A stretch of 64,000 nt of DNA from Trebouxia sp. TZW2008. Lineage: Eukaryota; Chlorophyta; Trebouxiophyceae; Trebouxiales; Trebouxiaceae. The stretch is taken from assembly GCA_002118135.1 (NCBI GenBank), contig BDIU01000138.1, positions 92,479-156,478 on the forward strand. Reading direction: 5' to 3'. Both the position numbers and the translations under genes were made by a program. Shown in pieces: positions 37,639 through 50,010 of the stretch. Position 1 is the stretch's first letter. The number at the start of each line of letters is the position of its first letter. The notes under the pieces are model-generated. The model was not told the origin of the DNA and did no database searches. It saw nothing but the letters and a program-made list of their open reading frames with translations.

Positions 37639-38999
37639 TTCCAAGCCATTCTCGATGAGTCACCATTCAGCTCTGGGACAAGCATCATTCATTCATGAAC
37701 ACAATGGCATGGTCTGAGCCATTTGTGCTGGCAGGCATGATCAGTCCACAACATTCAATGGCTCTCATCCACTTGCACAAGGGTCCAATGATCAGGCGTG
37801 TAGTGCAAATTTGAGACAGTCAGAGCAGCTGTGGCAGCGCTGCATGCTGTATCAAACATAGCAGTCCTTTAGATGCCTGCAGCTAGTGAGCGCGGCAACG
37901 CTTCTGGTCAATTTCAGATGTGTACAGTTTTGTACAATGACATGATGGCAAGTTTTTGTGGGATTTGCATTGTTGGAGCAGTACATGGGATTTCCTTTTT
38001 GTTTTTTTGAGGTCGGATTGTTGGCATTGTACCCAGAGAGACTGTTTTCATCACCTTGCAGCAGGACGCTGACATATTTGTTGGGCTGATAATGCAGTGT
38101 GTGATCAAAATAGCCCCTAGATTGTTTGGATGATCCAGGGCGTTCATGATGGGTCCCTGAATGCGTACATAGCCTGCAGTCTAGCAATACAGCCTGAGTG
38201 CCATTATTCGTACTGCTGGGTTGCAAGGTATTGTTTGATTGTATGGTCGGAGAGCACGTTGAAATGCTGCAGTTGAAAGCTCAAGCTGACTTGAGTGTCC
38301 ATGTTCAGGTTGATGATGGTTTCACATGGTCACACAGTCCTGACCAGAGGCTTTTTATCAGAATTTGGCACCCTGTAGAACTTCTTGAAAGGCTGATTGT
38401 AGTGCTGGCTTTTGTCCACATACTGCCTCCGTGGACTGAATTTGCCAATGGCAAGTTGCGATTGCCGATCAACTGCTGACCTTGTATGGATGTCAGTGGT
38501 ATTAGCTGCAGAAGCAGCAAAGCGGCAGTGGGTACACAAGATGTTGCAACAATGATGCAGACTTGTTTGTAAGCTTTTTTTTGCAGGCCTTGCATCTATG
38601 GCTGAATGTACTACATGCATCTGAGCTTGGTCCTGAGCGTTCAGCTGCTCTGTGAATGCATTGTATTGCATTGCGTTGCATTGCATGTCTGTTTGTTTTG
38701 AACGCTGCAGTTGTGGCAAGCCATGTAGCAGCAACACTCCACCAAGACGAGCAATGTACATGACATTGCGTGAGCTGCATGTGAGAAAGTGAAAGTTGCA
38801 GCAACATCGAAGGATTGTACTGCTTGAACAAGGCATGATGACATCTGTGTGACAGGATAAGTTGCCAGGCTTCTTCTTCTTCGTAGTGCCGTTTCAGAGG
38901 GCTTCGGATTCTAACACTTAGTGAAGTCAACAGTAGTCATGCGAGAATTTGCAGCTGAACCTAGCGCCCGGCATGCAGCAAGAAAGCGCTGCAGAAATT
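37639..38999. other. Intergenic, gene B to gene C
   Basis: No supported gene on either strand. Includes an (ATTGC)n-like stretch near 38655-38690. GC rises near the gene C start. Confidence 0.5.
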
Positions 39000-41900
39000 A
39001 TGTCAGCTCCTCCCGTTCCTGTTGAGTTGCGGGAAGCTCCTCCGCAGGCGCTTCAGGTAAGCAAGCCGATGAGCCGTGTTCACTCGCCCAGGTGTCACTA
39101 TGCCGTCACTAGGTCCAGTGAGATTGCAGTTACAGGCTTTAAGTCTACAATCACGTTTGCACAGGCGTATGCTGTGGCCTTTGCACACGCTGTGCTTCCG
39201 CCATTGCTCGAGCAGTTCCGTGTGCCAGCAGCCGACGTCAGAAAACGCCTTGATCAGCTCTTGCCCGTGACGACTGACACTGATCGGACGACCTCAAGCA
39301 ACGCTGTGGCGGCCATTTGGACTCTACAGTTCGATCACGAATGCAGGTTTGAACAATGCATTCTCGCTCGTCGTACAGCTGCTTCGCCGCTTGTGTAGTT
39401 GAGACAGCCTCCTGGTTCAAGAAGTCAAGTTTTGACTTCAGCGTCTCAAGTTCTCGCCCCGACGGTGCAGGCACTCAACATGCCCTGCAGACACGGGCAG
39501 ATGCAATCTGTGCGCTCATAACCCCAAAAGGCGCTGCAGCCCAGGGTGCAATATTGCCCCCAAACAGCTTGAAAAGCAGCGCTTGGAAGCACCATGTCAG
39601 GCTCCAATCAAGGTGGTCTTATGCCAATCTGGCGTACCCATTGCATCTGCTGGGCGAAACGGTCTGCGTCTGCCAAACGCTTCAATGAGCCAATCAGATT
39701 TCCACGTCGAGGTGAGAAAGTTGTTTTGCAAAAAGTTGGTACACGTTGAAGTGGTTGCCAGAACCTCCAATTTAGCTGTAAGCTCATGTCAGCTCCATTG
39801 ATGACACATCGCATCACTGCACAGAAGAGCCCTTCACAGGCGCATGTTGAATGCTGGCTGCTATTTCTTCTGTGTCATTCATGTGTTGAAGTGTGTCAGA
39901 GAGGTGAATCTGTGCTGCTATTCTTACTCCTGAATGGTGCCTCACATGACAGCCTTTGCGAGTTGTCCAGTTTTCTGCATCAAAGCCCATAATGGGTCAA
40001 GCTTGCCAATCTTTGCTGCAAAGTCCACCCTGAACGGCGCCCTACATGACAGCCTGTTTTCAATCATGCAATTTCACGCATTGAAGTCAATGTACACAAG
40101 ACATACACATCAATGCGTATAGGATATGAGTCCTGCAAATGCGTGCTGCAGTTCTCACTTTTGAATGGTGCCTTACATGACAGCCTGTGTGAGGGCATGC
40201 TGGCAGACTCAACACTGGAATTGGACCAAGTCCGTCAATGTGAAGTCCTGACAGCAAACAAGCAGGTCAGTACAGTTCAATTTTGTGCATGTCTAGCCAA
40301 CAGTTAACGGAACATGCGCATGCTGTTTCCATAGGTGACATTTGACAAGCACCTGCAAATGCATAGTTGCCAGCACATTTGCTGTGACAAATTTTACTGG
40401 GATTGCCTTTGAGGGAAGCATGAGTCTACAGTCAAGTCTGTCTGTCACCACTTGCACCTGCCCTGACATCAGTGCACGAGCAATCACAGCTCGGTGGCTT
40501 CAATCATTGTGCATGAGCCTGTGGTGTAGGCGAGTCAGCTGCTGAAGAAGGCATCAGGCTTAGAGACCACCTCTGGGGGTCTGAAGGTGAAGGGCAGCTT
40601 TGCTCCAGGCAGAAACTCAGTGACTGCTGACGTCAAGGTTGAAGGTGAGTGAGTGAGTGAGTGAGTGAGTGCGTGAGTGAGTGAGTGAGTGAGTGAGTGA
40701 GTGAGTGAGTGAGTGAGTGAGTGAGTGGGTGGGTGGGTGGGTGGACGGGTGGGTGAGTCAGTGAGTGAGTGAGTGAGTGCTGTTGAGAACTGCAAGGATC
40801 AATCACAAATAGGCTCTGGACCCAGTTGCCTCAAACGTGTGATCATGCCATGTCAATCTGCGCACCGACAGATCTGAAAAGCTGAAAAACTGTTTTGGCT
40901 GCACAGGGCAAATTTTCCATGTCTGTGGCACCAGAACGCATCGTACGCAGGGAGCCTGTCTGTTGTAACAGTTGCATTCATGATGTTCAAGAGTCATTGT
41001 GTCTAATCCCTGCGCAGTCATAGAGCTGCCTGGCAAACAACACCTGTGATGTCAACAGCAAGAGAACATGTAGGCTGTAACGCTTGGCCTGTATCTGACC
41101 TATTTCAAAACGTGGATATCACAATGTCACCGCTCTGATCCAACTCCTGCAGATCCAATGTTGCATCTCAAATTGCTCAATCTTCAATGCTGAAAATCCA
41201 AAGCTATGTCTCAAATGCTGCTCCAGTGCTGCAAAAGCAATGCTGTGTATTCACTGTTGCAGAGAACTCCAGCACGCGCCTGGGTCCTGATGTGCGCTAC
41301 AAGTTGCTGGCCTGTGCTGTTCACACACAACTGGACAAACCCTGGCCCACACAGTCTCAGAACCCTTCACTGTAAGTCTCAGCCTCAAGCAAACAATCAC
41401 TTTTTGGGCACTTGTGCTGATGGTGTAGCTGCTGAATGTATATGCATAGGATTGCCTAGCTCTCTAAATGGCAAGCACAGGCAATGTTGTACACCAGCAA
41501 CGTCAATGATTGGTACAGTTCACGCATGCAAGCTGCATAAGCTGTACTAGACCTGATGCAATCTGCAGCAGCAAGGCAAGCATGGCCAACTGTAGGGTCA
41601 CTTTACCTTTGCAAATCTGGATTTGGTAGTCATGATTGATCTATGCAACATCGCAGCTTGATACGGTACCTGCATCAACTGAAAGACAGTGCCAGGCGCT
41701 CAGCTGGAGAGCACTGCAAAGTTCCAGGCATTGTCTTGAGGATGGTTTTGGCCACTGCCAACATCTTCTCGGATGGTGTTTGCCGTACAGATGGTAATCC
41801 ATCACTTCATGGGGTACAGGAAAGTGACTACTCCCTACTTGACTGACGCCATTCACTTACTTTTTTGCGATGTTTGCAAAGGTTGACATACTATCTGTCT

Positions 41901-44900
41901 TCTTTTGCCATGCAGGTGACAACACAACGCTCTGTGGGCAACAGGAAAGTGGCCATCCCTTGCTTGACTGACCCTGTCAGCAAGCTCAATGGTTGTGGGC
42001 AACAGATCTGCAAAAACCTGTCAGACATTGAGGAGTATGCTGGGCCTGGCATGTTCCTGCCACCAGGCTTCATCACAGAAGTCACAACAGGTCAGTCGCT
42101 TGAGTACTGTCCCAAACCACTGACATGATAATTCATCCGGCGGTAGGGTTTCAAAAACCCAAAAAAAAACCCCTACAAATCTAATTTTGTCAGGGGAAAT
42201 GGTTCAGTTGTAGGCTTCAGGGTTTTAAGGATTTCCTGCCCATTCTATGGTGGAAATCAGAACCCGAGGAGACACAATGCAGGGGGTTCCAAACAGCATC
42301 ACTCAGCACTACAGTCTCAGTCCATGTTTGCCTGACAGAGCTCGCGGTTGGCAAGTTACAACGCAAGACGCAGCACCTGCAGCTTCAGCCACAGACGCAA
42401 AATCCCAACTCCCTTATGCTCTGTACGTCGACGCTTGCATGACTTTGGTATCAGCTGGTGTTATAAGACAGTTCTCATTATTGAGTGACTCGTGTCAAAC
42501 AGCATCAGCTTTTATGCTGTGTGATGTCTGCTTTGTCCCTGTATTACAGTAATAAGAGAAGGTTAGTTACAGTTGCTCCTGCCTAGTCAGCACCAGCTGA
42601 CATGTTGCAGCAGCTCTGCTCTGCTCTGCCCTGCTGACAATGCTGATTCTTGCCAAAGTCTACCGCTCTGTTTTCAGAGCCACACAAGCAGCCACCACCA
42701 TGGCCCACCCAGCAGACTCCACCCTCTGTGCTATGACAGTTGTCAGTGGCCTATAAGCTGCAGTCAGCATGGCCAACAAGTCTGTCAAGGACAGCGCAAA
42801 CAGCATTAGGAACAAGCATATCACAGACCTCAGTGCACTCAATTTTCATTGTAAACGTGGGCTAGGCAGGCTCAGCAGGCCCCACTAGGTACGTACTGAA
42901 GCAATCAACTGTCTCCAACCAGTTTGATCATGTGCTAACTTAAAACCAATTATATTGGACATGAAGGGCGGAGAGGTCCTTATACACAGTTGACTGCTAA
43001 GTATCTCTGGATTTACCCTTGGCCTGAGTAGCTGATGACTGCCCAAACATACATTGAGAAGGCAGTCTGTCCTGTGACATATGTGCTGTGTGACCAAGCC
43101 ATCCAACCCTCCTATGGGCAACAACCTGATCAAGGCTAGGCAGCTTGCAAATGGCTGCAGCGCATGCAAATTCCCAGGGACATGCAGACAGTCACCTCTG
43201 AACTTCACAGAATACATGCTGCTATTGAACTTGTGTATGCTGTAGCTGCTTGATGCCAGGCCCAGCAAACTCCTCAGTGTCTGTCAGAGTTGTGCAAATC
43301 TGCTGCCCACAATTATTGAGCTTGCTGACAGGGTTAATCAAGCAAGGGATGGCCACTTTCCTGTTGCCCACAGAGCGCTGATTTGTCACCTGCATGCGAT
43401 CGATGCTGCATCAGCATACAACCTGGCCGCTGCCAAATAGCAAAACCTAGCAATGTTAGTGTCTTTCATGGCAAGCTCAATTTTAAAAAACATTCATGGC
43501 AGGGTTATGAGCATGTGTTGTCAAGCTTGTTTTCACAGAACCACAGCACCAAGGTTCACGCGAGACATACATCAGCCATGTACACAGGCTTACTTGAGCT
43601 TCCCACTCGCGGCTGCCAGTATCTGGCGACCTGACCAGCTTTTTGGTATTCACCCAACTTGTGTTTCCTAACAACAGGACTTGAATGCATGTCTCAAGAA
43701 GTGTGTGTGTGCAACTACAGTGGAACCTTGCAAGCGTCTAGAATAGCAAATTGAGTTGCATGTATATGCCTTACAGTGGAACACTTCAAGCAACTGGAGC
43801 ACTGCATCAAGCATTGGCTGAAGTGCCCCAAGTCCTTCAAAAACAGCCTGCTCCCTGACGAGGCTGTGGAGCACGCCTCAACTGCCCTAGGGCCAGACGA
43901 CCGCATGCGCCTGTGGAAGCCAGCAGGCAGCTGCTTGGGGCTGATCTACACCTGCAAGCAGGCACAGATCACATGGGCTGCCAACAACCCTGCGGGTGCG
44001 TGACGTCGACCAAAGCTGAAGTGTGCATTTTGTTCACAGAATGGCCAAGGAATCAGCAGAAGAACAGCTGCACTGAGTTTTGTCACGCAGTGCCCCATGC
44101 CAATGCTACTGAGCCTGCTGACTGGCTACCTGAGGTCACTGTGAGCCTGCTGACTGGCTAGCTGAGGCCAGTGTGTCATGCGTGGCAGCACACTCACTGA
44201 CAAGTCGCACGCACCTAGTGAGTTGCACGTTCCTGTTGAAACCCACAAAGGCCTGTTGTGCATGCATGGATGCAACATGAAGTACTGCACAAACAACAAT
44301 GGTGGTAATAATAACACTAAGGGCTACACTTTCCAGCAAGAGTGCTATGTGTGTGGTACAACTCATGTCTCGCCAGGCTGGCTTATTCTGAGCATCATGG
44401 GATGGATGTCTAATGTTCAACTTGTCAGACCAACCAATGTCGTTTCAGACTGCACAAAAGCCATAAAAAAGCCAACATCACATGTGCATTGCAGTCCTGA
44501 TGGAGTGCAGCCCCTCTGACGACACAGTGCAGCTGTCGCTCACTGCAGACCTGACTGACACACAGAAGAATGCAGTACGCGACTTGGACAAAACAGCCTC
44601 AGCAGCATGGCACCAACAGCAGCACCCAGGCTGGTCCGCAATAGCAGTGGACAGCCAGCCCTTCCTTGACTACATTGATGCAGCACCAAGCCATGCTCTT
44701 CAACTCTCAACACAGCAATGCTTTGACTGGTTTCAACTACCTTTGACTCAACCTTTGACACAGTGTACAACTTCTGCGGCACCTTCCTTACCTCCTTACC
44801 AGCAGCAGCAGCACAGGCTTAGTCATAGCCTTCAGGTTCCAGAGCAGTTTGGAACAGCCTTGCCAGTAGGGGACCAGCCATTGGGGATGCCCTTATGGTC

Positions 44901-47584
44901 CCCAGGGTCAGTGGAATCTCAGGTGGGGCAGGTTCCAGCAGGCCCTGCTTTAGGGCAGATCCAGGGAGCGGCCCTGAGGCCTCAGGGTTCAGCAGGGTCT
45001 CAGCAGGGGCAGTTCCCAGCAGGCCTTGCCATGGGACAGAGCCTGGGAACAGCCCTAAGGTCACAGGGGTCAGCAGGGTCTCAGCACTTCCCAGCAGCCT
45101 TTGAACCAGGGCAGCAGGCACTGCGGATGCCCTTCAAGGCCCGGCCATCCCCAGAAGTGACACAATCCCCAAGAGTCCCAATGTGGCCAATGGACTCAAG
45201 AAATTTGTCAGTACTCAACTCTGTAGTCATCGAAGAAGAGGACAGCACAGTAGAAAATGCACACTCTGCTGCTGTGGACAACTCAATGCCTCAGTCAATG
45301 CATCAGCTGAGGTCACATGAGTCACCCAACACACATCCTAACAGTCACAAGCTGGCACCATATGCTCAACCCATTCCAAGCTCAGCAATCACAGACCGTA
45401 ATGACAATTCTGACACTACCGGAGGCTTCTTGCTTGACAATGACAGCATGCATGCCTTGCTCTGGCTTCAAGGAGACCAACAGACAGCACAGCCACGACC
45501 CGACACCAATCATAGCAGCACTTTTTCAAGGGACATCAGTACCAGCAACTCTCACATGCCACATGGCAGTCTGCAGCTGAGTCAGCCTCAGATGACTCAC
45601 GATCGCCAAATGCTGAGTCAGGGCAGTGGGATGCTGTCTGAGGGCTTTCAATACATGCCTTCAGAAAGGACTAGTCAGTCTGGCAGGGACAACAATGCAG
45701 GCAGTGAGTTTCTGCTTCAGAGCTTCCAATCTGCGCCTTTAGAGAGAAACAGCCAGTCTGGAAGGGACAAAAACGCAGGCAGAGCTTTGCAAGGGCACAG
45801 CCAAAGCTGTTCCAGAATCCCTTCAAGGCGACTAGACAGAGGTCCCAGCTTCAGCGACCAGCGAGGTGTGACAGTCAAACGCACATGCACGACTGATATT
45901 CAGACATTGTACAGGCGTATGTGCACATATGGCCGTAACAGCAGATCTCGTTTGATGACAGGTTCGCGTGGCACACAGCATGATGGGGCCCAAGTCTTGC
46001 TTCACATTGTGAAGATATTGAATTGCATGCCAAAGTCTGCTTACATGTTGCTACCTTTTTATTAGCCTGTATGCAATTGCCTGCCAAGACATATGAGGCT
46101 GTCATAGCATTGTCACATTTGGGCGCCATGGCATTTCTGTCATGCTCCTTTTCAGTCAATATCAACATTTGTGCGAGCCACACTCAGCAGGTTGTAGTTT
46201 CTGTGGGATGCTCCAAGCTTCAACCTGCACATGCAGGAGCCAAAAGACGCAACACTGCACCAGAGCTGGAAAGTATAGTCCAAGCCTTCTTTAGCAATGA
46301 AGCACACCCCCATTCTAGCTTGACACAACAGCCAGATCAACCGCTGACAGTAGTGGTTCAGCCGCCCCCTCAACACGTTCAGCGCGTGATCTTTTCTTTC
46401 CTTGCAAAGATGCGCGCATTGGCGGCAAGAAGGCGGCAGATGCAGTTTGGAGGCCTGGCAGTGTTTGACACTCGCTTGGAGCAGCGTTTCAGGCTGAGAG
46501 CGTGCCTTGCAATGTGGTCTAGATGTAAGTCTTGTCGCCTTGTCTGATGCACTACAGTTGACACGCATGCAAAGAAAACACATAGCAGGCGTTGACACTC
46601 GCTTGGAGCAGCGTTTCAGGCTGAGAGCATGCCTTGCAATGTGGTCTAGATGTAAGTCTTGTCGCCTTGTCTGATGCATTACAGTTGACACGCATGCAAA
46701 GAAAACACATAGCAGGCGTTGACACTCGCTTGGAGCAGCGTTTCAGGCTGAGAGCGTGCCTTGCAATGTGGTCTAGATGTAAGTCTTGTTGCCTTGTCTG
46801 ATGCATTGCAGTTGACATGCATGCAAGGAAAACACATAGCTGGCGTTGACATGCGATCGGAGCAGAAAGTCAGGCTGAGCCCTTGCTTTGCAATGTGCTC
46901 CAGCTATAAGCCTTGATACCTTTCCTCAAGCAATAGTTTAGTAGTAGTTGTCACAGGAAGGAGCAGTACTATCACTGTTCATAGTAGGAGCAACAGCAGT
47001 AGTAAGCAGTAAAAGCTGACGTGCATGCGGCAAGGCTCAATGAATGGCACTCAGTAAGATGCATATGTGTTGTAGCTGGGGCTTGAGCGCGGACTGACAT
47101 CGTGGAATGGACTGCCAAAAAATGATCATGTATATATGCCATAGCACCTACAAACCAGCATGCGCTGCCTGTTACTTGTCACTCAACAATCTCTGCCTTC
47201 CTAGAACGGTGAGCAGCCGCCACATAATCCGCTCAGTGCACTCAAGCAGGGGCGCCATGGTTCATCCAACGCCGCACAAACATGCCTAAAAGTGTAGAGA
47301 TTTGCTGTTTTCTGTTTTCAGTGCAGTGACTGTGTCAGGAGGACATACACAGCTGTATCCATGTGATGAAGCTTGATAGTCATACCTTGCTGACTAGTGT
47401 CTCTTGCCCTGCAGCTGCTGCCGCAAATCAAGGGGCCTTGACATGGAGGGATGCAAGCATGCCCACAGGCAATGCTGACACTTTGAGCCTGTGGGAGTTT
47501 GACACAAACAGCCTAGAAGATTGTGGCCTTTCAAGAATGGATGTTGATGCTCTACTTCAAGACTTGATGCAGCCAGTGACATGA
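39000..47584 (+). CDS. CBP60-like putative transcription regulator, paralogue C
   Basis: Start chosen at 39000 (MSAPPVPVELREAPPQALQ) because it matches the first exons of B and D; an in-frame ATG lies at 38973. Exons: 39000-39056, 39165-39346, 39471-39711, 40152-40265, 40530-40644, 41263-41371, 41882-42090, 43777-43995, 44495-45865, 46237-46524, 47415-47584. Total 1024 residues, in frame only if exon 7 starts at the upstream AG (41882) rather than the homologous site at 41916. The exon holding AVRDLDKTASAAWHQQQHPGWS is fused to the disordered exon; the intron present in A, B and D is absent. C-terminal KR exon GAKRRNTAPELE, basic helix VIFSFLAKMRALAARRRQ, then RFRLRACLAMWSR and an acidic tail LEDCGLSRMDVDALLQDLM that looks like an activation segment. 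Role inferred, as for A. Confidence 0.7.
39920..40070 (+). repeat. Partial copies of gene C exon 40152-40265
   Basis: TTACTCCTGAATGGTGCCTCACATGACAG-like and ACCCTGAACGGCGCCCTACATGACAG-like strings upstream match the start of the intact exon. Confidence 0.8.
40645..40785 (+). repeat. (GTGA)n microsatellite growing from a splice donor
   Basis: The donor of gene C exon 40530-40644 (GAAG, then GTGAGT) runs directly into about 30 copies of GTGA/GTGG. Almost every unit is itself a perfect GTGAGT donor string. Confidence 0.9.
42845..42985 (-). mobile_element. SINE-like dispersed repeat R1, copy 2
   Basis: Same core as 11294-11445, including the GGACATGAAGGGCGGAGAGGTCC end. Intron of gene C. Confidence 0.55.
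44300..44440 (-). mobile_element. 5'-truncated LINE 3' end, copy 2
   Basis: Reverse-complement match to the LINE ends at 21660, 53165 and 60740 (GCCTGGCGAGACATGAG block). An ATT-rich string at 44300-44325 lies on the side expected for its tail. Intron of gene C. Confidence 0.55.
46590..46910 (+). repeat. Three donor-side copies of gene C exon 46237-46524
   Basis: Units of about 127 bp carry the exon 3' half (GACACTCGCTTGGAGCAGCG to GTGGTCTAGAT) plus donor GTAAGT and intron. They start near 46594, 46721 and 46847. The first two are almost identical to the real exon and keep the donor; the third is decayed. Confidence 0.95.
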
Positions 47585-48126
47585 GCTGACACACCTCGAA
47601 TGTTCATCAGATGACCCACTTGATGCAGAGATTGCAACTGCCTTTGTTTATGTTAAATGGATGTAACATAGGCCTGCTTGCTGTTAATGGCGCTGCTAGC
47701 GCTGCAGCTGCATATGCAAACAGTAAGCACTCTTGATGCTCTGAACTGCAGCAGCTTTTGATGACCTGCACTAACGGAAAACAATTTAACAACATGCTGC
47801 GGTCTAGTGAGTAAATTTGTCATAAGCTGACGAGCAACTGCGATGTGACGAAAACAGACTGGGACGAAAATTTTCACGATGGCAATTGATCGGTCTGGCA
47901 CAAAGCAAGACGAGTTTGTTGATTGCGTACTCGATGCGTCTCCATTCCTTCGCCTGTGCAACGGTTGTACGACAAGCCTCTGAACAACGTTCCCGCAACG
48001 CACCCCTCAGCATCAATTCAACTTTCTGAAGTTCGTATTGCTAGCTTACGCTGGACGGCACAGGGGCACTTACTGTCCAACGTGCTATGCATGAGTTTTC
48101 ATCAGATTTCTGTGACTAGCGTGTAC
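47585..48126. promoter_or_regulatory. Intergenic, gene C to glycosyltransferase
   Basis: Probably the 3' region of gene C and the promoter of the GT61 gene. An open frame continues upstream of the chosen ATG at 48127, so transcription of 47923-48126 as 5' UTR is likely. Confidence 0.4.
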
Positions 48127-50010
48127 ATGGTGTCCAGCAACAAGTCGTGGAGTTCAGTCAAAGTCAAAAGTGTTCTTGCAATCCTTATTGTCCTTGGCTT
48201 GGCAAGCTGCTGCCAATGCACAGAGGAAGCAAACGCGCGGTTGCAACTACGCATCGAAAGGCGAGCACGTGCAAAAGCTCGCAGGCCAGCGCTGAGGTTG
48301 GACTCTCCTTCTGAAACCACAGTCAAAGCGTCCCCCACCACCTCTGACAACTTCTCTCCTGCAGACTGGGCACCGTTTGTGATCAACAGCACCTGCTCTG
48401 CCGGCATGTCGACCTCCTGGGCTGCCTGCATCAAAGACACAGTAAACAGAGCAGCGCAAGAAAATGCAAAGCCAGCACGCATCACCTATGCAGAAGAGCT
48501 AATCTTCCCTGATTTCCAACTTCGCATTCCATTGTTTGCCAAGGACGCAGACAAAGCATACTGGCTGCAGAAGGTTTCTGCAGAAGTTGGCAGGGCCTCT
48601 CTTTCTGGAGACCTCCTGTCATACAAGGTGACACAGTGAGGAAGCTCCCCTTGCCTTCGCGCATGTAACGCATGTTGAGCAATGTCATGCAGACTCTCCA
48701 GTGTGATGTGCTGGGCGAGCTATCAGCATGACCTTGATGTGCAGCTTTGTGAACACGGCGCATTTGCTCCACAACCTGGCTGCTTGCATGGAAAGTGCTG
48801 GGACAGGCTGAGTCAATTTAGTTGGCAACACATTGCTCTATGAAGTTTCTCAATTAGTTGGCTCTGACAACATTGATTCTCCAGAACCATTTCAGTAATG
48901 CACAGCTATCTTTCCTAGATGTGTGAATCATCCGCTGACTGCACTGCTTGTCTTCAAGCCATGGCTGTTAACATGCAGGGGCAACATGGTCAGAACCTGG
49001 TTTTCAGTAATGCAGCTTACAATGGCCTGCCAGCCAGTGACGCATGGATGGCCAACTCTTGCCTGAACCCTGAGGTTTCACACAGGTCTTTTGGAACAGA
49101 AGTTGCAAGAGAGCCTGACCCTGCAGCTGCCACAGCAGCTGTTGACTCAGCCTCAGACGGCATGGAGCTTCCGTCCATTTCCATTGCAGCTTCCCCTGAC
49201 AGCTGGAGCTTCCAGCACTTTCATGACAGGGTGACTCATATCATCTTGCAAGGGCAACATCTCACACACAAAGACACAACTTATGTCACTGGACGTGAAC
49301 CAGATAGTCCCTTTGTGAAAGCGCTGTGGAATAAGCTAGTCCCCAAAGCTAAGCAGCACGTACTGCATACACGTGAACAGCATTGGCCAATTCGTGCTAA
49401 GGAGCTAATTTTCAGCTGCCGAGCACCGCTCGTACACCCATGGTTCACTCAGCGCTTAGCAGAGGAAGCAGGGGTTATGGGTGCGCAGAAACCCTGGGCT
49501 GACCGCAAGGTTATTTTGTACTGCTCAAGATCAAGGGGCATAGGAGGTGTCATGCACAACGGGGGTCGCAGTGTGAATAATGAGCCTGCTGTGATCAATG
49601 CACTTGAGACATTGTTGACTGTCAGAGCTGACGGCGAAAGGCTTGAGGTATTTGACCTGAGTAAGTGGGAGAGTGACTTTGATGGCATGGTTGATTACTT
49701 TGCAAGCCAAGTCAGGGCTGTAATAGGACCACATGGAGGGGCATTAGTCAATGTCAACTGGGCTTCAAGAGCTACGGGTGTTGTTGAAATCATGCCTAGC
49801 AATCTGTTCTCTGTCGCTATTTATGAGCTAGCTGGCACCCTAGGACACCGTTATGGTTTCATGCAATCACCTTCTGTGAATGACCAGAATGACATGACAA
49901 TTGACATACCAGAATTGATGGGCATTGTGAGTGCTGTGTTGAATAATGAGGCGGGCAGTGAGGTTTTGCAGTCTGCATACATGTGGAATACCAATGCGCA
50001 CAAGCTGTAG
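48127..50010 (+). CDS. Family 61 glycosyltransferase (DUF563/EOGT-like)
   Basis: Transfers a sugar, probably onto a glycan or protein in the secretory pathway; donor and acceptor cannot be told from sequence. Two exons, 48127-48627 and 48979-50010, join in phase to 510 residues. The N terminus has a hydrophobic segment (SVLAILIVLGLASCC, about residues 15-29) fitting a signal anchor of a Golgi or ER type II protein. The C-terminal half has GT61 landmarks: KVILYCSRSRG, NEPAVINALETLL, then AVIGPHGGALVNVNWA and VVEIMPSNLF. It sits between paralogues C and D but is unrelated to them, and shows no exon-edge repeats. Confidence 0.85.

Noticed and set aside
38330..38836. 168-codon minus-strand open frame
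   Set aside because: No domain, Cys/His-rich random composition, no splice or start support; shadow of intergenic DNA.
42150..42240. Telomere-like TAGGG / CCCTA strings
   Set aside because: Only single irregular motifs with A-rich and C-rich runs, no tandem TTTAGGG array; lies inside an intron of gene C.
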